DNA from: Bog-366 sp963722555
GTDB taxonomy: Bacteria > Acidobacteriota > Terriglobia > UBA7540
Direction of reading: 5' to 3'
Assembly (NCBI GenBank): GCA_963722555.1
Contig: CAVRNQ010000003.1
Coordinates: 434,001-498,000, forward strand
Length of the DNA: 64,000 bases
Every line of letters starts with the position of its first letter. The stretch's first letter is position 1. Made by a program: the position numbers and the translations under genes. The notes below the pieces were generated by a model. The model saw nothing but the letters and a program-made list of their open reading frames with translations, did not search any database and was not told where the DNA came from. This document shows, piece by piece, positions 25,951 to 35,430 of the stretch.

Positions 25951-28746
25951 ATGAAAAATCTGGCTAAGGTGGTCTTGGGGGTCGCGCTTGCCCTGTGCGC
26001 AACCTGGGGGGCAGCCGTCGCCTCCGAGGGTGGGGCCGCTTCCTCCAAGCAACCCGACCCGCTTACCCAAGCGGCGGAAGAATTCAAACTGCTGACCCGC
26101 GAGTGGGGGCTACGCCCCGAGAGCCCGCCGGCCGTGCAACAGTCGCATGGCCCGAAGTGGCGGTGGCACGGACGTCTCTATGAGAACCTCCGCAACGATT
26201 TTCTCGATGCCATTCCGCACCAGGTGAAGCAAAACGGCGAGACCAATTCCCCGCTGCGCCGCAATCAGTTTGGGTTCAATGTCGCCGGCCCGGTGCTCAT
26301 CCCTCATCTCATCAAGAACCCCAACAACACGTTTTTCATGCTGTCTTATGAAGGGGTTCGCGAGCGGATTTTCCGCGCCTCGCTGCACACCATTCCCACG
26401 GCTGCGCAACGGCTCGGCGACTTTTCGCAAACGGTAGACCAAGCCGGCAATCTGCTTCCCATCTACGATCCCGAAACCACATCCCCGAATCCTGCTTTCA
26501 ATTCGAGCCTGCCCGTCTCCAGCAGCAATCTGCAGTACCTGCGCGCCGCCTTTCCCGGAAACGTCATCACCGCCGGGCGGCTGGAGGCGAGCGTCCAGAA
26601 TGCCTTGTCCCTTTATCCCGCGCCGAACACCAACATCGGCCCCTTTTTCCAGAACAACTACTTCGTCAACGCACCGCAGAACGACGACGCGAACGGCATG
26701 ATTGCCAAGCTTGACCATCCCTTCGGCGACCGGCATCGGCTTACCGGCGTCGGCACGAGTTCCAGCGGCTTCCTGAGCGCGGCAAAATACTTCCCGAACT
26801 ACGCGACCCCCACCTCACCGGATCAGCGGTTCTCGACTTGGCACACCGAGTTCGACTATGTCTATACCGCCAACCCCAAGACCGTTAACTCTGCGAGTTT
26901 GAGCGTTACGTCCGAGCAGGTAGTTGTGGGCGAGGGTTCCCCGTCTCCTTTCCCTCGTTATGAACTCAATAACTATCTCTCCATGGGCACGGCTTTTCCC
27001 ACCACCCGCAATGCCCGCCACACGCTGGAGCTTCATGACGAGGTGGCGAGTCGAAAGGGGAAGCATTCTCTCCGCTTGTCGGCCCAATTCGATCGCTACC
27101 AGGTGAATTCGTACAATCCGGCTTATCCCTCCGGCGATTTCCAGTTCAGCGCGGATATTACGAGTCTGCCGGGGATCATCGACACGGGTGATCCGTTCGC
27201 GAGTTTTCTGCTTGGCCAGCCGGCGTACGCGGAACGCACCGTCACGACCGCACCTTCCTATTTCCGCAATTCCTATCTGTCCCTGGGCGGGGGCGACAAA
27301 TACGAAGTTTCGAAGGACCTGACGATCAACGCCAGTGTCACTCTCAGCCGCCGCACGCCGCGAGTGGAGAAATACAATCGCCAGAGCACGGTTGACCCAG
27401 CCGTCCTGGACCCCTCCAACGGCTACCCTGGCGCGCTGGTATTTGCCGGCCGGGGGGGCATGGCGCGCGGTCTGCGTTCTGCCAATCTTGACGTGGACCC
27501 GAGCCTGGGCATCGCCTGGACCCCGCGGGGCGACTCCAAGACCGTGGCCCACGCTTCTTTCAGCCGCGGGCACGGCCAGATTCCGATTTACAACGGCCAG
27601 TGGGGGACGCAGGGCTTCAACGCTCGCCAGACTTTCGTCTCCCCGAACACCCAGCTCAGCCCGGCGCTCGACCTCGCGACCGGCATCCCGCCGCTCCCCA
27701 CGCCGTTGCCCAACCTTAGTCCCTCGGCGGCCGACAATACCGTGGCGGATTTCGGCGAATTGACCGGGCGAGAACCTGTCTATACCTACGCGGGGCTTTC
27801 CATCGAGCGCGAGATGCCGTTCTCCATCTTGATCTCGGTGGGCGCCAACCACAGTGTTGGCCATGACATCCTGGTGGGCGACGGCGCCGCCAACCCCAAC
27901 GCCATCCATCCGAGCTTTCTGACTTATCGCGACGAACTTTACAACGAAGCGTTCCGGGAAATGCTGCAACCCTACCCGCAATTCAAGGGGTTCGAACTTT
28001 ACGATCTCTACCCGGGGGGGCGGTACCAGCGGGACTCCGGCTTCGTGCGGCTGGAGAAACGCGCCTCCTTTGGCCTCGCGTTTACGGCCTACTACGAGTT
28101 TTCCAAGCAGTTTGACGATTATTCGGGCCCTTACGGGAACCAGGATTTTTTCAACCTTCGTAATGATTGGGCGCGCACGTCCTGGGACACGCCGCAGTAT
28201 TTGCAGCTCAACTACGTTTATGACCTGCCCTTCGGTTCCGACAAACCGCTGTTTCATTTCACCGGCTGGGGAGGAGCGGTGGTCAGCGGCTGGTCGATCA
28301 GCGGTACGGCGTATTGGAATGACGGGACGCCGCTGGGGCTGCACCCGGAATTCAACAACACGGGAGACGTGCTCTCCACCCTCAACGTGAACGTCGTGCC
28401 CGGCGTGGACCCGCACGTGGCCAATCCGGGGCCGTCGCTGTGGTACAACCCGGCGGCCTTCGATCAACCACCCGACTTCACCCTGGGCGACGGTTCCCGC
28501 ACCCTGTCCGACCTCTTGGGGCCCGGTTTTAGCTCGATGGATGTCAGCCTGGGCAAGCGCCTGCACATGGGAGGCGAGCGCGCGCTCGAGTTCACCGCGA
28601 CCGCGATTAACTTCCTGAATCACGGGAATTGGAATTATCCTGATCCGAACATCGGCCCCCTGGACGCACCCAACGTTGACGCCGGCAAGATCATTGGCTC
28701 CCATGGCGGGCGCGTGATCCAACTGGGGTTGAAGTTTAGCTTCTGA
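25951..28746 (+). CDS. Oar-like TonB-dependent receptor lacking most of the plug
   Basis: A 931-residue outer-membrane protein with signal peptide (MKNLAKVVLGVALALCATWG). After only about 60 residues it enters LYENLRNDFLDAIPHQVKQN and RRNQFGFNVAGPVL, then FFMLSYEGVRER. In acidobacterial Oar/CarboxypepD-regulatory receptors that segment normally comes after a carboxypeptidase-like domain and a full plug, roughly 200 residues further in. The remainder is a long beta barrel ending IQLGLKFSF with the terminal Phe expected for assembly. The export or TonB function may therefore be altered. The stop overlaps the next gene's start by one base (TGATG). An in-frame TTG at 25936 is an alternative start. 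Confidence 0.8.
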   Translation: MKNLAKVVLGVALALCATWGAAVASEGGAASSKQPDPLTQAAEEFKLLTREWGLRPESPPAVQQSHGPKWRWHGRLYENLRNDFLDAIPHQVKQNGETNSPLRRNQFGFNVAGPVLIPHLIKNPNNTFFMLSYEGVRERIFRASLHTIPTAAQRLGDFSQTVDQAGNLLPIYDPETTSPNPAFNSSLPVSSSNLQYLRAAFPGNVITAGRLEASVQNALSLYPAPNTNIGPFFQNNYFVNAPQNDDANGMIAKLDHPFGDRHRLTGVGTSSSGFLSAAKYFPNYATPTSPDQRFSTWHTEFDYVYTANPKTVNSASLSVTSEQVVVGEGSPSPFPRYELNNYLSMGTAFPTTRNARHTLELHDEVASRKGKHSLRLSAQFDRYQVNSYNPAYPSGDFQFSADITSLPGIIDTGDPFASFLLGQPAYAERTVTTAPSYFRNSYLSLGGGDKYEVSKDLTINASVTLSRRTPRVEKYNRQSTVDPAVLDPSNGYPGALVFAGRGGMARGLRSANLDVDPSLGIAWTPRGDSKTVAHASFSRGHGQIPIYNGQWGTQGFNARQTFVSPNTQLSPALDLATGIPPLPTPLPNLSPSAADNTVADFGELTGREPVYTYAGLSIEREMPFSILISVGANHSVGHDILVGDGAANPNAIHPSFLTYRDELYNEAFREMLQPYPQFKGFELYDLYPGGRYQRDSGFVRLEKRASFGLAFTAYYEFSKQFDDYSGPYGNQDFFNLRNDWARTSWDTPQYLQLNYVYDLPFGSDKPLFHFTGWGGAVVSGWSISGTAYWNDGTPLGLHPEFNNTGDVLSTLNVNVVPGVDPHVANPGPSLWYNPAAFDQPPDFTLGDGSRTLSDLLGPGFSSMDVSLGKRLHMGGERALEFTATAINFLNHGNWNYPDPNIGPLDAPNVDAGKIIGSHGGRVIQLGLKFSF

Positions 28747-29684
28747 TGCCGCGACACTGCGCAGTCCTGCCGGCCGTTCTCCTGGCCTTTTCCCTGGCCG
28801 GACCCGTCTCCGCCCAGACGGTCGGCATCTCCATTCCCGCCTGGGTGGAGGGGAACAACTGCGCGGTCCCGCCGAAGTTCGAAGCCACGCTCAATGGCAA
28901 ACCCGTGCCCGTCACGGCGCAGTTAGGCCCGGGCAGTGACCAGATCATCCTGGTGGTGTTCGATCTCATCGGGGATCTGGCCCTTATCGAGGCCGCCCAG
29001 CAAGCCGTGATTGCCGAAATCTCCAAGTTGCCACCCAACGCGTGGGTGGGGCTGCTGCGTGACCAGGACGGACTGCATGTACTCGCCGACCCCGGGGCGG
29101 ACCGCCAGCCGCTCATCCAGGCCATCCAGTCCTTGCCTCACACCGGTGCGCCGGGATTGCTCGGAACCGTGCCCTCGGCTCTGGCGCTGGCGGACGCCCT
29201 GCTCCGCAGAGCCCCGGTGCGCGTCTCGGTCCTGTACCTCACCGACGGCGGCATCTACAGCTACCGCGAGGACTATACCAACCCGGTCATCAACCAGAGC
29301 GATCCCCATGATCTCAGCCGCCGCTTTCCCGGGGCGCTGGTGCAGGAGAAGATTTCCAAATTGGTAAACGATATCAGCTCGCTGCAGGCGCCGCTGTTCG
29401 TGGTGCATGTCAACTCCCGACCGGATCGCCTCAACCTCATCTACCAGAATGGCCTGGAGACTGTTGCCGATGCGACCGGCGGCAAAGCGAGCCTCTGCCG
29501 GTCCGTGGCGGAGATTTTCGAAGCGGTTTCCGCGGTGTTTGCCCGAATGTCGAACGGCTGGCGGGTTACCCTGGAGTTCCCGTCCAAACTGCACTTTAAC
29601 AGCCAGATTCACTTGAGTGCTCCGTGCCATGACGAAGCCCAGCGGCTAACCTGGCGCACGCACTTCCACCCGAAGGGAGGATAG
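28746..29684 (+). CDS. Secreted VWA-like protein coupled to the TonB receptor
   Basis: A 312-residue protein with a signal peptide (LPAVLLAFSLAGPVSAQ). DQIILVVFDLIGDLALIEAA followed by SVLYLTDGGIYSYRED has the strand-and-loop layout of a von Willebrand A fold like that in VWFA-related acidobacterial proteins. However, the usual DXSXS metal site reads DLIGD, so metal binding is doubtful. The tail (NGWRVTLEFPSKLHFNSQIH) looks like a small beta domain. It begins within the receptor stop codon and is followed 5 bases on by a coiled-coil gene, so the three are probably made together. Confidence 0.65.
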   Translation: MPRHCAVLPAVLLAFSLAGPVSAQTVGISIPAWVEGNNCAVPPKFEATLNGKPVPVTAQLGPGSDQIILVVFDLIGDLALIEAAQQAVIAEISKLPPNAWVGLLRDQDGLHVLADPGADRQPLIQAIQSLPHTGAPGLLGTVPSALALADALLRRAPVRVSVLYLTDGGIYSYREDYTNPVINQSDPHDLSRRFPGALVQEKISKLVNDISSLQAPLFVVHVNSRPDRLNLIYQNGLETVADATGGKASLCRSVAEIFEAVSAVFARMSNGWRVTLEFPSKLHFNSQIHLSAPCHDEAQRLTWRTHFHPKGG

Positions 29685-29688
29685 GCTG

Positions 29689-30498
29689 ATGCGGGCGTTA
29701 CGTCTTCGAACCGACCTCGAGCTGACCCTGGGCGTGGCCCTGGTGGGTGCGCTGGGCCTGATTCTCCACCAGTATTGGCAACTCGCCAGCCTGCGGGGAC
29801 AGCGGGATGCGAACCTGCAGTCGATCCGGCTGCTCCAGGAAGCCCTTCGCCAGCGCGACCAGCAGCAGGCTCCTGTCCTGGCGGAAGTTCCCACCCCAGC
29901 GAGCGACGACCGATCCACACTCGCCCGGCGTGAGGCGACCATCCAGCAGCTCAACCACGAGTTGAGCGAAGCACATGCCAGCGCCGCGCAGCTTCAGGCG
30001 CAGCTCACGAATTCCCGCGACGAACGGGAGAAGGCGCAGGCGGGCGCGGAGGAACGCTACCAGAAACAGCAAGTGGATTTCGAGAGCCAGCTTACAGCCC
30101 TGCAGCAGAAGCTCGACTCGGCGGAAGCAGAATTACAGGCTTCCCGCCAACGCGTCAGCGCGCTCGAAGCCGACAACACCAAGCTGCGGAGCGGCGCGAG
30201 CGAGGGTTCCGCCCGCGCCGCCGAATTCGAGCGTGTGGCTGCCAGCCTGCAAGATCTGGATCGTCGCCGCGACACTTATTTGATGTCGATCAGCCGCCGG
30301 TACCGCGACGTCACCAGCCAATTCCGCGCCATGAGCGGCATGTTGGACTCCAGCCGCGACGCGAGTTCCAGCGCTTGCAGCAGCGAGGCCCTGGGCCGCA
30401 TCCAAAACACCGTATCCCAGGCTGATGATGACCTGCGCCAGTTGAACGAGCTCAACGCCCAGGCACGCCAACTCGAAAAGAAGCTGGCGAAAAGGTGA
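29689..30498 (+). CDS. Single-pass membrane coiled-coil protein
   Basis: A 269-residue protein with one hydrophobic segment near the N-terminus (LTLGVALVGALGLILHQYW, about residues 12-30). A long coiled coil follows from about residue 36 to 190, rich in Gln, Ala and Arg (LRQRDQQQAPVL, IQQLNHELSEAHASAAQLQA). A short C-terminal helix bundle ends ARQLEKKLAKR. It is third in the receptor/VWA/coiled-coil operon. It would project a rod into the periplasm and may scaffold the other two; the family is unknown to me. Confidence 0.6.
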   Translation: MRALRLRTDLELTLGVALVGALGLILHQYWQLASLRGQRDANLQSIRLLQEALRQRDQQQAPVLAEVPTPASDDRSTLARREATIQQLNHELSEAHASAAQLQAQLTNSRDEREKAQAGAEERYQKQQVDFESQLTALQQKLDSAEAELQASRQRVSALEADNTKLRSGASEGSARAAEFERVAASLQDLDRRRDTYLMSISRRYRDVTSQFRAMSGMLDSSRDASSSACSSEALGRIQNTVSQADDDLRQLNELNAQARQLEKKLAKR

Positions 30499-30541
30499 GC
30501 GGGGTCCACGGATGGCGTTTTGGAAGTGTCGTGTCGCTTAA

Positions 30542-30658
30542 CAGGCTGCTCAAAACCGTCAAAACTGTCATCCTGAGGAACCGCAGGCGACGAAGGATCT
30601 CCGCATTCGCCTGATTCTATAAATGCAGAGATTCTTCGCTTCGCTCAGAATGACAGCA
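30542..30658. repeat. Dispersed CAGGCTGCT / TCATCCTGAG palindromic repeat
   Basis: caggctgctcaaaacc at the left, tgtcatcctgaggaaccgc, then atgcagagattcttcgc and gctcagaatgacagc. The arms are complementary. It fills the gap before the GH20 gene. Confidence 0.75.
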
Positions 30659-30672
30659 GGGAGGAGAATTCC

Positions 30673-33063
30673 ATGAGGACACGCACCGGCCGTACGCTTC
30701 TCTGCGGATCTGTTCTTGCCGTGATGTCGGTCTGCTGGGGGAGTGTGCTTCGCGCCGCGACGGTGTCGGCGCTCTTTGCGCGGGGCTATACGGTGATTCC
30801 CGCCCCGCAGCAGGTGACGCTGAGCGGCAAGGATTTCGAGGTGGCCACTCCCTGGCGGCTGGATTTGGGGCCGGGCGTCAAGGCGGATGATGTGGCCGTC
30901 CAGAGTTTGCAGGAAGGTTTGCGCGAACGCTTTCATTTTGCCTTCTCGGAAGGGAAGGGGAAGGGCGGCGGCGGCCTGAAGCTGGCGATTGATCCCCAGG
31001 CGGTCGGGGTGGGGGAAGCGACGGACCGGCAGAAGGCGGCGCTGGCGGAGCAGGCCTACCGGATGAAGTTGGCTCCGGGGGAGATCAGCATCACGGGGAA
31101 CACGGCCACGGGGCTGTTCTACGGTGTCGAGACGCTGGTGCAATTGCTGAAGGGGCAGGCAGGGAAGTTGTGGTTGCCGGAAGGGGAGATTGTCGATTGG
31201 CCGGACCTGGAGTTGCGAGTGATTTACTGGGACGATGCGCACCACCTGGAGCGCCTGGAGGTGTTGAAGGAGGCGGTGCGGCAAGCGGCGTTTTACAAAA
31301 TCAACGGGTTTTCCATCAAGCTGGAAGGACATTTTCAATACAAACACGCGCAGCCGATCGTGGAGCCCTACGCGCTGACGCCGGCGGAGCTCGAGGAGTT
31401 GACGGACTGCGCACGCAAGTATCACGTGGAGTTGATACCCTACCTGGACGGGCCGGCGCACGTCTCCTTTATCCTGAAGCACCCGGAATACGCGGGGTTG
31501 CGGGAATACCCGGAGAGCAACTACGAGTTTTGCGTGACGAACCCGGAGACGTACAAGCTGTTCTACGGGATGTTTGATGACTTGCTCGAGGCGACAGCGG
31601 GGAGCAAGTATTTTGTGCTGTCGACGGACGAGCCCTACTACGTGGGGTTGGCGAAGAACGGGCAATGCAACGAGGGGGAGCGGGCGAAGGAGTTGGGGAG
31701 TGTGGGGAAGTTGCTGGCGGAGTTTGTGACCAAGACGGCGGGGTACTTGCACGAACGGGGGCGGCAGGTAATTTTCTGGGGGGAGTATCCGATGGCGCCG
31801 GAGGATATCGGCTCCTTGCCCCACTATCTGATCAACGGGGAGGTTTACGGCCCGAAGTTTGACCCCGTCTTCAATGCCCACGGCATCCGGCAGATGGTGT
31901 ACACCTCGACCGAAGGGGAAGAGCAACTCTTCCCGGAGTACTATCCTCTGCCTTCTTCCGAGCGCCTCCATCCCAGACCTTCCGGCTCCGGGCGAGTCGA
32001 GGAAATGCTGGATCAAATCTCCTTGACCTCGCTGGAAAGCCTTTCCTCCACGCGGCCCGACTCTGCCGAGGCCAGCCAAGCGGACTTGATGGGAACCTTC
32101 ATTGCCGGTTGGGCCGACGCCGGATTGCACCCTGAGACTTTCTGGCTGGGTTACGCCAGCGGGCCCGCCGCGGCCTGGCACAAGGGGTCGCCAAGTTCAC
32201 AAGAGTTGATGAGCAGCTTCTATCGCCTGTTTTATGGCCCGGGGGCGACGGGCATGGGCCGCTTGTATCAATTGATGAGCCAGCAGGCGCAGTTCTGGGA
32301 GGATAGCTGGGAGACCGGCCCCTCGAGCGCGCGCACACCCCTCTTCGGAAATTCCTATCGAGTCTTCAGTCCACCCCGCCCCCTGGATGACCAATACTTG
32401 CCTCTCCTGCCGGTGCCTTCGCCGGGGTTGCTGCGCCTGCCCTTTGACTGGAACCTGGAGAACCAGAAGCGGGCGGAGCGGGTGGAGCGATTTCTCGCTC
32501 AGAATGATGAATTGCTTGATCTGCTTAATAATAATCTCAGCAAGATTGAGTTCAATCATTACAATCTTGAGGTATTCCTGTCGGTGGCTCACCTCTACCG
32601 GCAGAACCTGCTCATGCTCCGTGACCTGGCGCGAATCTCGGAAGCCCTCGCCTTCGCGCAGGGCTATGCGGGTAGAGGGGACGCGGAAAAGGCTGTCGCC
32701 TCACTCGACCGGGCGCTCGGTATTGCCGAGAATATCCGGCAGTACCGGAACCAGGTTCTCGCGGACGCGACGGCGACCTGGTACAAGACCTGGCTGCCGC
32801 GGGTCCCGGAAGCCAACGGGCGCAAATTCCTCGACCAGGTTGACGATGTGAAGGATCATCATCCTATCCGCACCGTGGACATGAGCTACCTGGTCTATCG
32901 CGAATTGCTGTACCCGCTGGGGAACTGGGCCGAACAAGTCATCGCGGTCAGGAATCAGTATGCGCAGGCGCACCAGTTGCCACCGCGCCATGACCATCTG
33001 CAGTGGAAGGACACCTCCGCCGGCGTATCCGCCGCCCGGACGCCGGACGAGCCGGAAGACTGA
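30673..33063 (+). CDS. GH20-like beta-N-acetylhexosaminidase
   Basis: A 796-residue protein with a GGGAGGAG box upstream and a signal peptide (cleavage near VLRA|ATVS). An N-terminal GH20b-type domain (YTVIPAPQQVTLSGKDFEVA through NTATGLFYGVETLVQLLKG) precedes the barrel. The barrel has FYKINGFSIKLEGHF, then FVLSTDEPYYVG, whose adjacent Asp-Glu pair (about residues 319-320) is the GH20 catalytic couple. A helical C-terminal region of about 250 residues follows. It is expected to release terminal N-acetylhexosamine from glycans. From about 30950 to 31870 the coding strand is very G-rich with TTG and GGG codons, then switches abruptly to ordinary usage. Confidence 0.8.
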   Translation: MRTRTGRTLLCGSVLAVMSVCWGSVLRAATVSALFARGYTVIPAPQQVTLSGKDFEVATPWRLDLGPGVKADDVAVQSLQEGLRERFHFAFSEGKGKGGGGLKLAIDPQAVGVGEATDRQKAALAEQAYRMKLAPGEISITGNTATGLFYGVETLVQLLKGQAGKLWLPEGEIVDWPDLELRVIYWDDAHHLERLEVLKEAVRQAAFYKINGFSIKLEGHFQYKHAQPIVEPYALTPAELEELTDCARKYHVELIPYLDGPAHVSFILKHPEYAGLREYPESNYEFCVTNPETYKLFYGMFDDLLEATAGSKYFVLSTDEPYYVGLAKNGQCNEGERAKELGSVGKLLAEFVTKTAGYLHERGRQVIFWGEYPMAPEDIGSLPHYLINGEVYGPKFDPVFNAHGIRQMVYTSTEGEEQLFPEYYPLPSSERLHPRPSGSGRVEEMLDQISLTSLESLSSTRPDSAEASQADLMGTFIAGWADAGLHPETFWLGYASGPAAAWHKGSPSSQELMSSFYRLFYGPGATGMGRLYQLMSQQAQFWEDSWETGPSSARTPLFGNSYRVFSPPRPLDDQYLPLLPVPSPGLLRLPFDWNLENQKRAERVERFLAQNDELLDLLNNNLSKIEFNHYNLEVFLSVAHLYRQNLLMLRDLARISEALAFAQGYAGRGDAEKAVASLDRALGIAENIRQYRNQVLADATATWYKTWLPRVPEANGRKFLDQVDDVKDHHPIRTVDMSYLVYRELLYPLGNWAEQVIAVRNQYAQAHQLPPRHDHLQWKDTSAGVSAARTPDEPED

Positions 33064-33110
33064 CTCGCAAGGAACAACAGGGGGTTTGATGTCAACAGGA
33101 GCCTCACCTC

Positions 33111-34799
33111 ATGACCAACCGAATTCACGTTAGCGGACTCTTTTCGGAAGCGGTGTGGTGGCGGGCGCTGGCTGCTTTCTGTCTTCTGCTCATGGCTTAC
33201 TGCCTTCCCGCTCGAGCGCAGGAGTCCGATTGCGGCAAGGAGGAGGCCTGGGGCCAGTTGCGCGTGACGGTCGTGGACCACGACTCCGGCAAGCCCGTGG
33301 CCGCGCGTTGCTACCTGACCGACCCGACGGGGCAATTCTGGTCACCCGCGGGAGCCATCAACTACATCCGGCTGCCCGAGCGCAACTTTGTGACTTCGGG
33401 GGAGTTTCGCATTGCACTGCCGCCTCGGACCTACACGCTGGTGGTCGAACGCGGCCCGGAATATAAGGGTGTGACCCGCGAGATCGCCATGAGCGCGGGG
33501 GAGGCGCGCGAGGAGACGGTTGAGCTGGCGCGCTGGATCAACATGAACGCGCGCGGGTGGTACTCGGGCAACCTGCATAACCACCGCGACTGGCAGGAGA
33601 TTTCCTCCCTGCTTCTGGCGAACGACCTGAACCTGGCGACGACCTTGACCGAGTGGATTTGGGAAAACGCGCCCAACTCGCGCGCGCCGGAATCCCACGA
33701 CGGGAAGCCGCCGGCCATTCACGAGGTGGATGCGACGCACGCCTATTCAATTTTCGATACCGAGATCGAACGCCTGCAAGACGGCCCGGGCGCGGTGGAC
33801 CTGGTGGGCCTGCGCGCACCCGTGGCTTTTCATGGGTATCTGGTTTATCCCCCCAACACGGAATTCACCGCCGCCGCACATCGCCTGGGCGGTTACGTGG
33901 ATGCGGAAAAAATCACCTGGCGCGACGGCGCGGCGCTGGTGGCATTGGGGCAGGTGGACTTCGCGGGTCTGGTGCACAACCACTTCAATCGCCATGGCGT
34001 TGAGACTGATACCGCCGGCTGGGGGATGATCCCGAAGCAGAAGCCTGAGTACGACACGCCCGCGGGCATGGCGCTCTGGACGATGGAAACCTATTACCGG
34101 CTGTTGAATTGCGGGTTCAAACTGCCGGTCTCAGGTGGCTCGGCTTCGGGAGTCAAACCCTCGCCGCTGGGCTTCGATCGCGTTTACGCCCACCTGACGG
34201 GAAAGTTCAGCTACGCGGACTGGTTTCGCACGCTCAAAGCCGGGCGCAGCTTTGCGACCAACGGGCCGATGCTTTTCCTCACAGTAAATGGCCGCGAACC
34301 GGGCGGGTTGGTGGTCATTCCCGAGGGGAAGCCGGGGAAGCCCTCCCCCACCACGGGAAAGTTGCAGGTGCATGTGGAGGCGGGTTCGAGTCACGAACTC
34401 GACCGCGTCGAGGTGGTGTGGAAGGGGCGGATCCTGAAGACGCTCGCGCCGGCGAACGATCCCACCCGCGCCAGTGGCGAGTTTGAGTTCGATCCGGACG
34501 ACACGGGATGGATTGCGGCGCGCGCCTTCGAAAAACCCGCCCCGGCGATTCGCTTCGCCGAGACCAGCCCTGTGTACGTGCAGAGGGGGTCGAGTCGCGG
34601 CTTGGTGCCGGAAGACGCGAAGTATTTCGTAGGCCTGATGGATCAGGGGTTGAAGTTCTATCAGAACTACCCGGGCTTCCGCAGCGAGGCCGATCGCCAG
34701 GCGATGCTGGAGGTGTTCCGGCGCGCGCGGGGTGTTTATGAGCGGCTGGCCACGGCGCGCGGCGCGACCCTGACCGAGCCTGCTCTAGCGAAACCGTGA
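33111..34799 (+). CDS. CehA/McbA-family metallohydrolase, secreted
   Basis: A 562-residue protein with a signal peptide (cleavage near ARA|QESD). A carboxypeptidase-regulatory-like beta domain comes first (GQLRVTVVDHDSGKPVAARC), then a PHP-type domain beginning RGWYSGNLHNHRDWQE, in which His and Asp residues would bind metals. FAGLVHNHFNRHG and LPVSGGSASGVKPSPLGFDR provide further His and family motifs. The family contains carbamate and phosphoester hydrolases, and many acidobacterial members have unknown substrates. It lies 47 bases after the GH20-like gene and may share its transcript. Confidence 0.75.
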   Translation: MTNRIHVSGLFSEAVWWRALAAFCLLLMAYCLPARAQESDCGKEEAWGQLRVTVVDHDSGKPVAARCYLTDPTGQFWSPAGAINYIRLPERNFVTSGEFRIALPPRTYTLVVERGPEYKGVTREIAMSAGEAREETVELARWINMNARGWYSGNLHNHRDWQEISSLLLANDLNLATTLTEWIWENAPNSRAPESHDGKPPAIHEVDATHAYSIFDTEIERLQDGPGAVDLVGLRAPVAFHGYLVYPPNTEFTAAAHRLGGYVDAEKITWRDGAALVALGQVDFAGLVHNHFNRHGVETDTAGWGMIPKQKPEYDTPAGMALWTMETYYRLLNCGFKLPVSGGSASGVKPSPLGFDRVYAHLTGKFSYADWFRTLKAGRSFATNGPMLFLTVNGREPGGLVVIPEGKPGKPSPTTGKLQVHVEAGSSHELDRVEVVWKGRILKTLAPANDPTRASGEFEFDPDDTGWIAARAFEKPAPAIRFAETSPVYVQRGSSRGLVPEDAKYFVGLMDQGLKFYQNYPGFRSEADRQAMLEVFRRARGVYERLATARGATLTEPALAKP

Positions 34800-35109
34800 G
34801 TCCGCCAAGGCGCCCGGGAAGGTGGGCTGGCTTGAGCAGGAGGTTTCCCAGCGGTAGCCAACCCCATTGTCGCTGGCTGGCCACTCCACTTGACAGCATG
34901 CCCGGCCTGTTCCAGTTCGTATGCCGCTACACGACTTGGTGTAGGTAATCCTGTCCTGTCCGTGCTGGGGAACCTTGCAGAGTCACGGGAATTTCACGCA
35001 AACTATTGATAATAAAGAATCTCGTGAAGGTTCTTGGGAATCCGAAAGCTTGGCCCCATCCGTGCTCTAGTGATAGCGAACGAATAATCTTAGGAGGTCT
35101 AGACCTACC
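34800..35109. other. Intergenic region upstream of small secreted protein
   Basis: About 310 bases with no gene. The section from 34995 to 35030 is AT-rich (actattgataataaagaatc) and is the likely promoter region of the small gene at 35110. No clear consensus promoter was identified. Confidence 0.4.
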
Positions 35110-35280
35110 ATGAAGAAACTCTTAACAGTTCTGTTTGCGTCGATGGTGATCTTCTCGCTGGCGATGCCAGTGTTTGCTGATGACGCTGCACCTGCCACCA
35201 CGACGAAGACCAAGAAGACCAAGAAAGCCAAGGCTGGGAAGACGAAGAAGACCGTGGAAGAAACCAAGGCCGCTCAGTAG
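35110..35280 (+). CDS. Tiny secreted Lys/Thr-rich protein, copy 1
   Basis: A 56-residue product starting MKKLLTVLFASMVIFSLAMP, a signal peptide with cleavage near VFA|DDAA. The mature part is about 33 residues of mostly Thr, Lys, Ala and Glu (ATTTKTKKTKKAKAGKTKK). An AGGAGG box lies about 12 bases upstream, and a strong terminator follows at 35334, so it is a complete single-gene unit. A paralogue with nearly the same leader lies at 37286. The mature peptide resembles basic low-complexity periplasmic peptides; function unknown. Confidence 0.75.
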   Translation: MKKLLTVLFASMVIFSLAMPVFADDAAPATTTKTKKTKKAKAGKTKKTVEETKAAQ

Positions 35281-35333
35281 TAACCTACGGTCAAACGGTC
35301 CCGCCTGGAAGATTGAATCCAGGGTTGTTTGTT

Positions 35334-35371
35334 AAAGCCCCCGCGCAGGACTGGCGGGGGCTTTGCTTTTT
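35334..35371 (+). terminator. Rho-independent terminator after small secreted gene
   Basis: aaagcccccgc (35334-35344) pairs with gcgggggcttt (35354-35364) across a 9-base loop, followed by gctttttg. This strong stem ends transcription of the tiny gene before the convergent glycosyltransferase. Confidence 0.9.
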
Positions 35372-35430
35372 GTACGGAGCAGGTTCGACAGCCGGGGGGA
35401 CTGCCAAGTTTTTGCGTCAGGTGTCTTCGA

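Noticed and set aside
26815..28722. 635-codon minus-strand frame
   Set aside because: Antisense of the TonB receptor caused by high GC third positions.
30568..32181. 537-codon minus-strand frame
   Set aside because: Antisense of the GH20-like gene; no motif or ribosome binding site.
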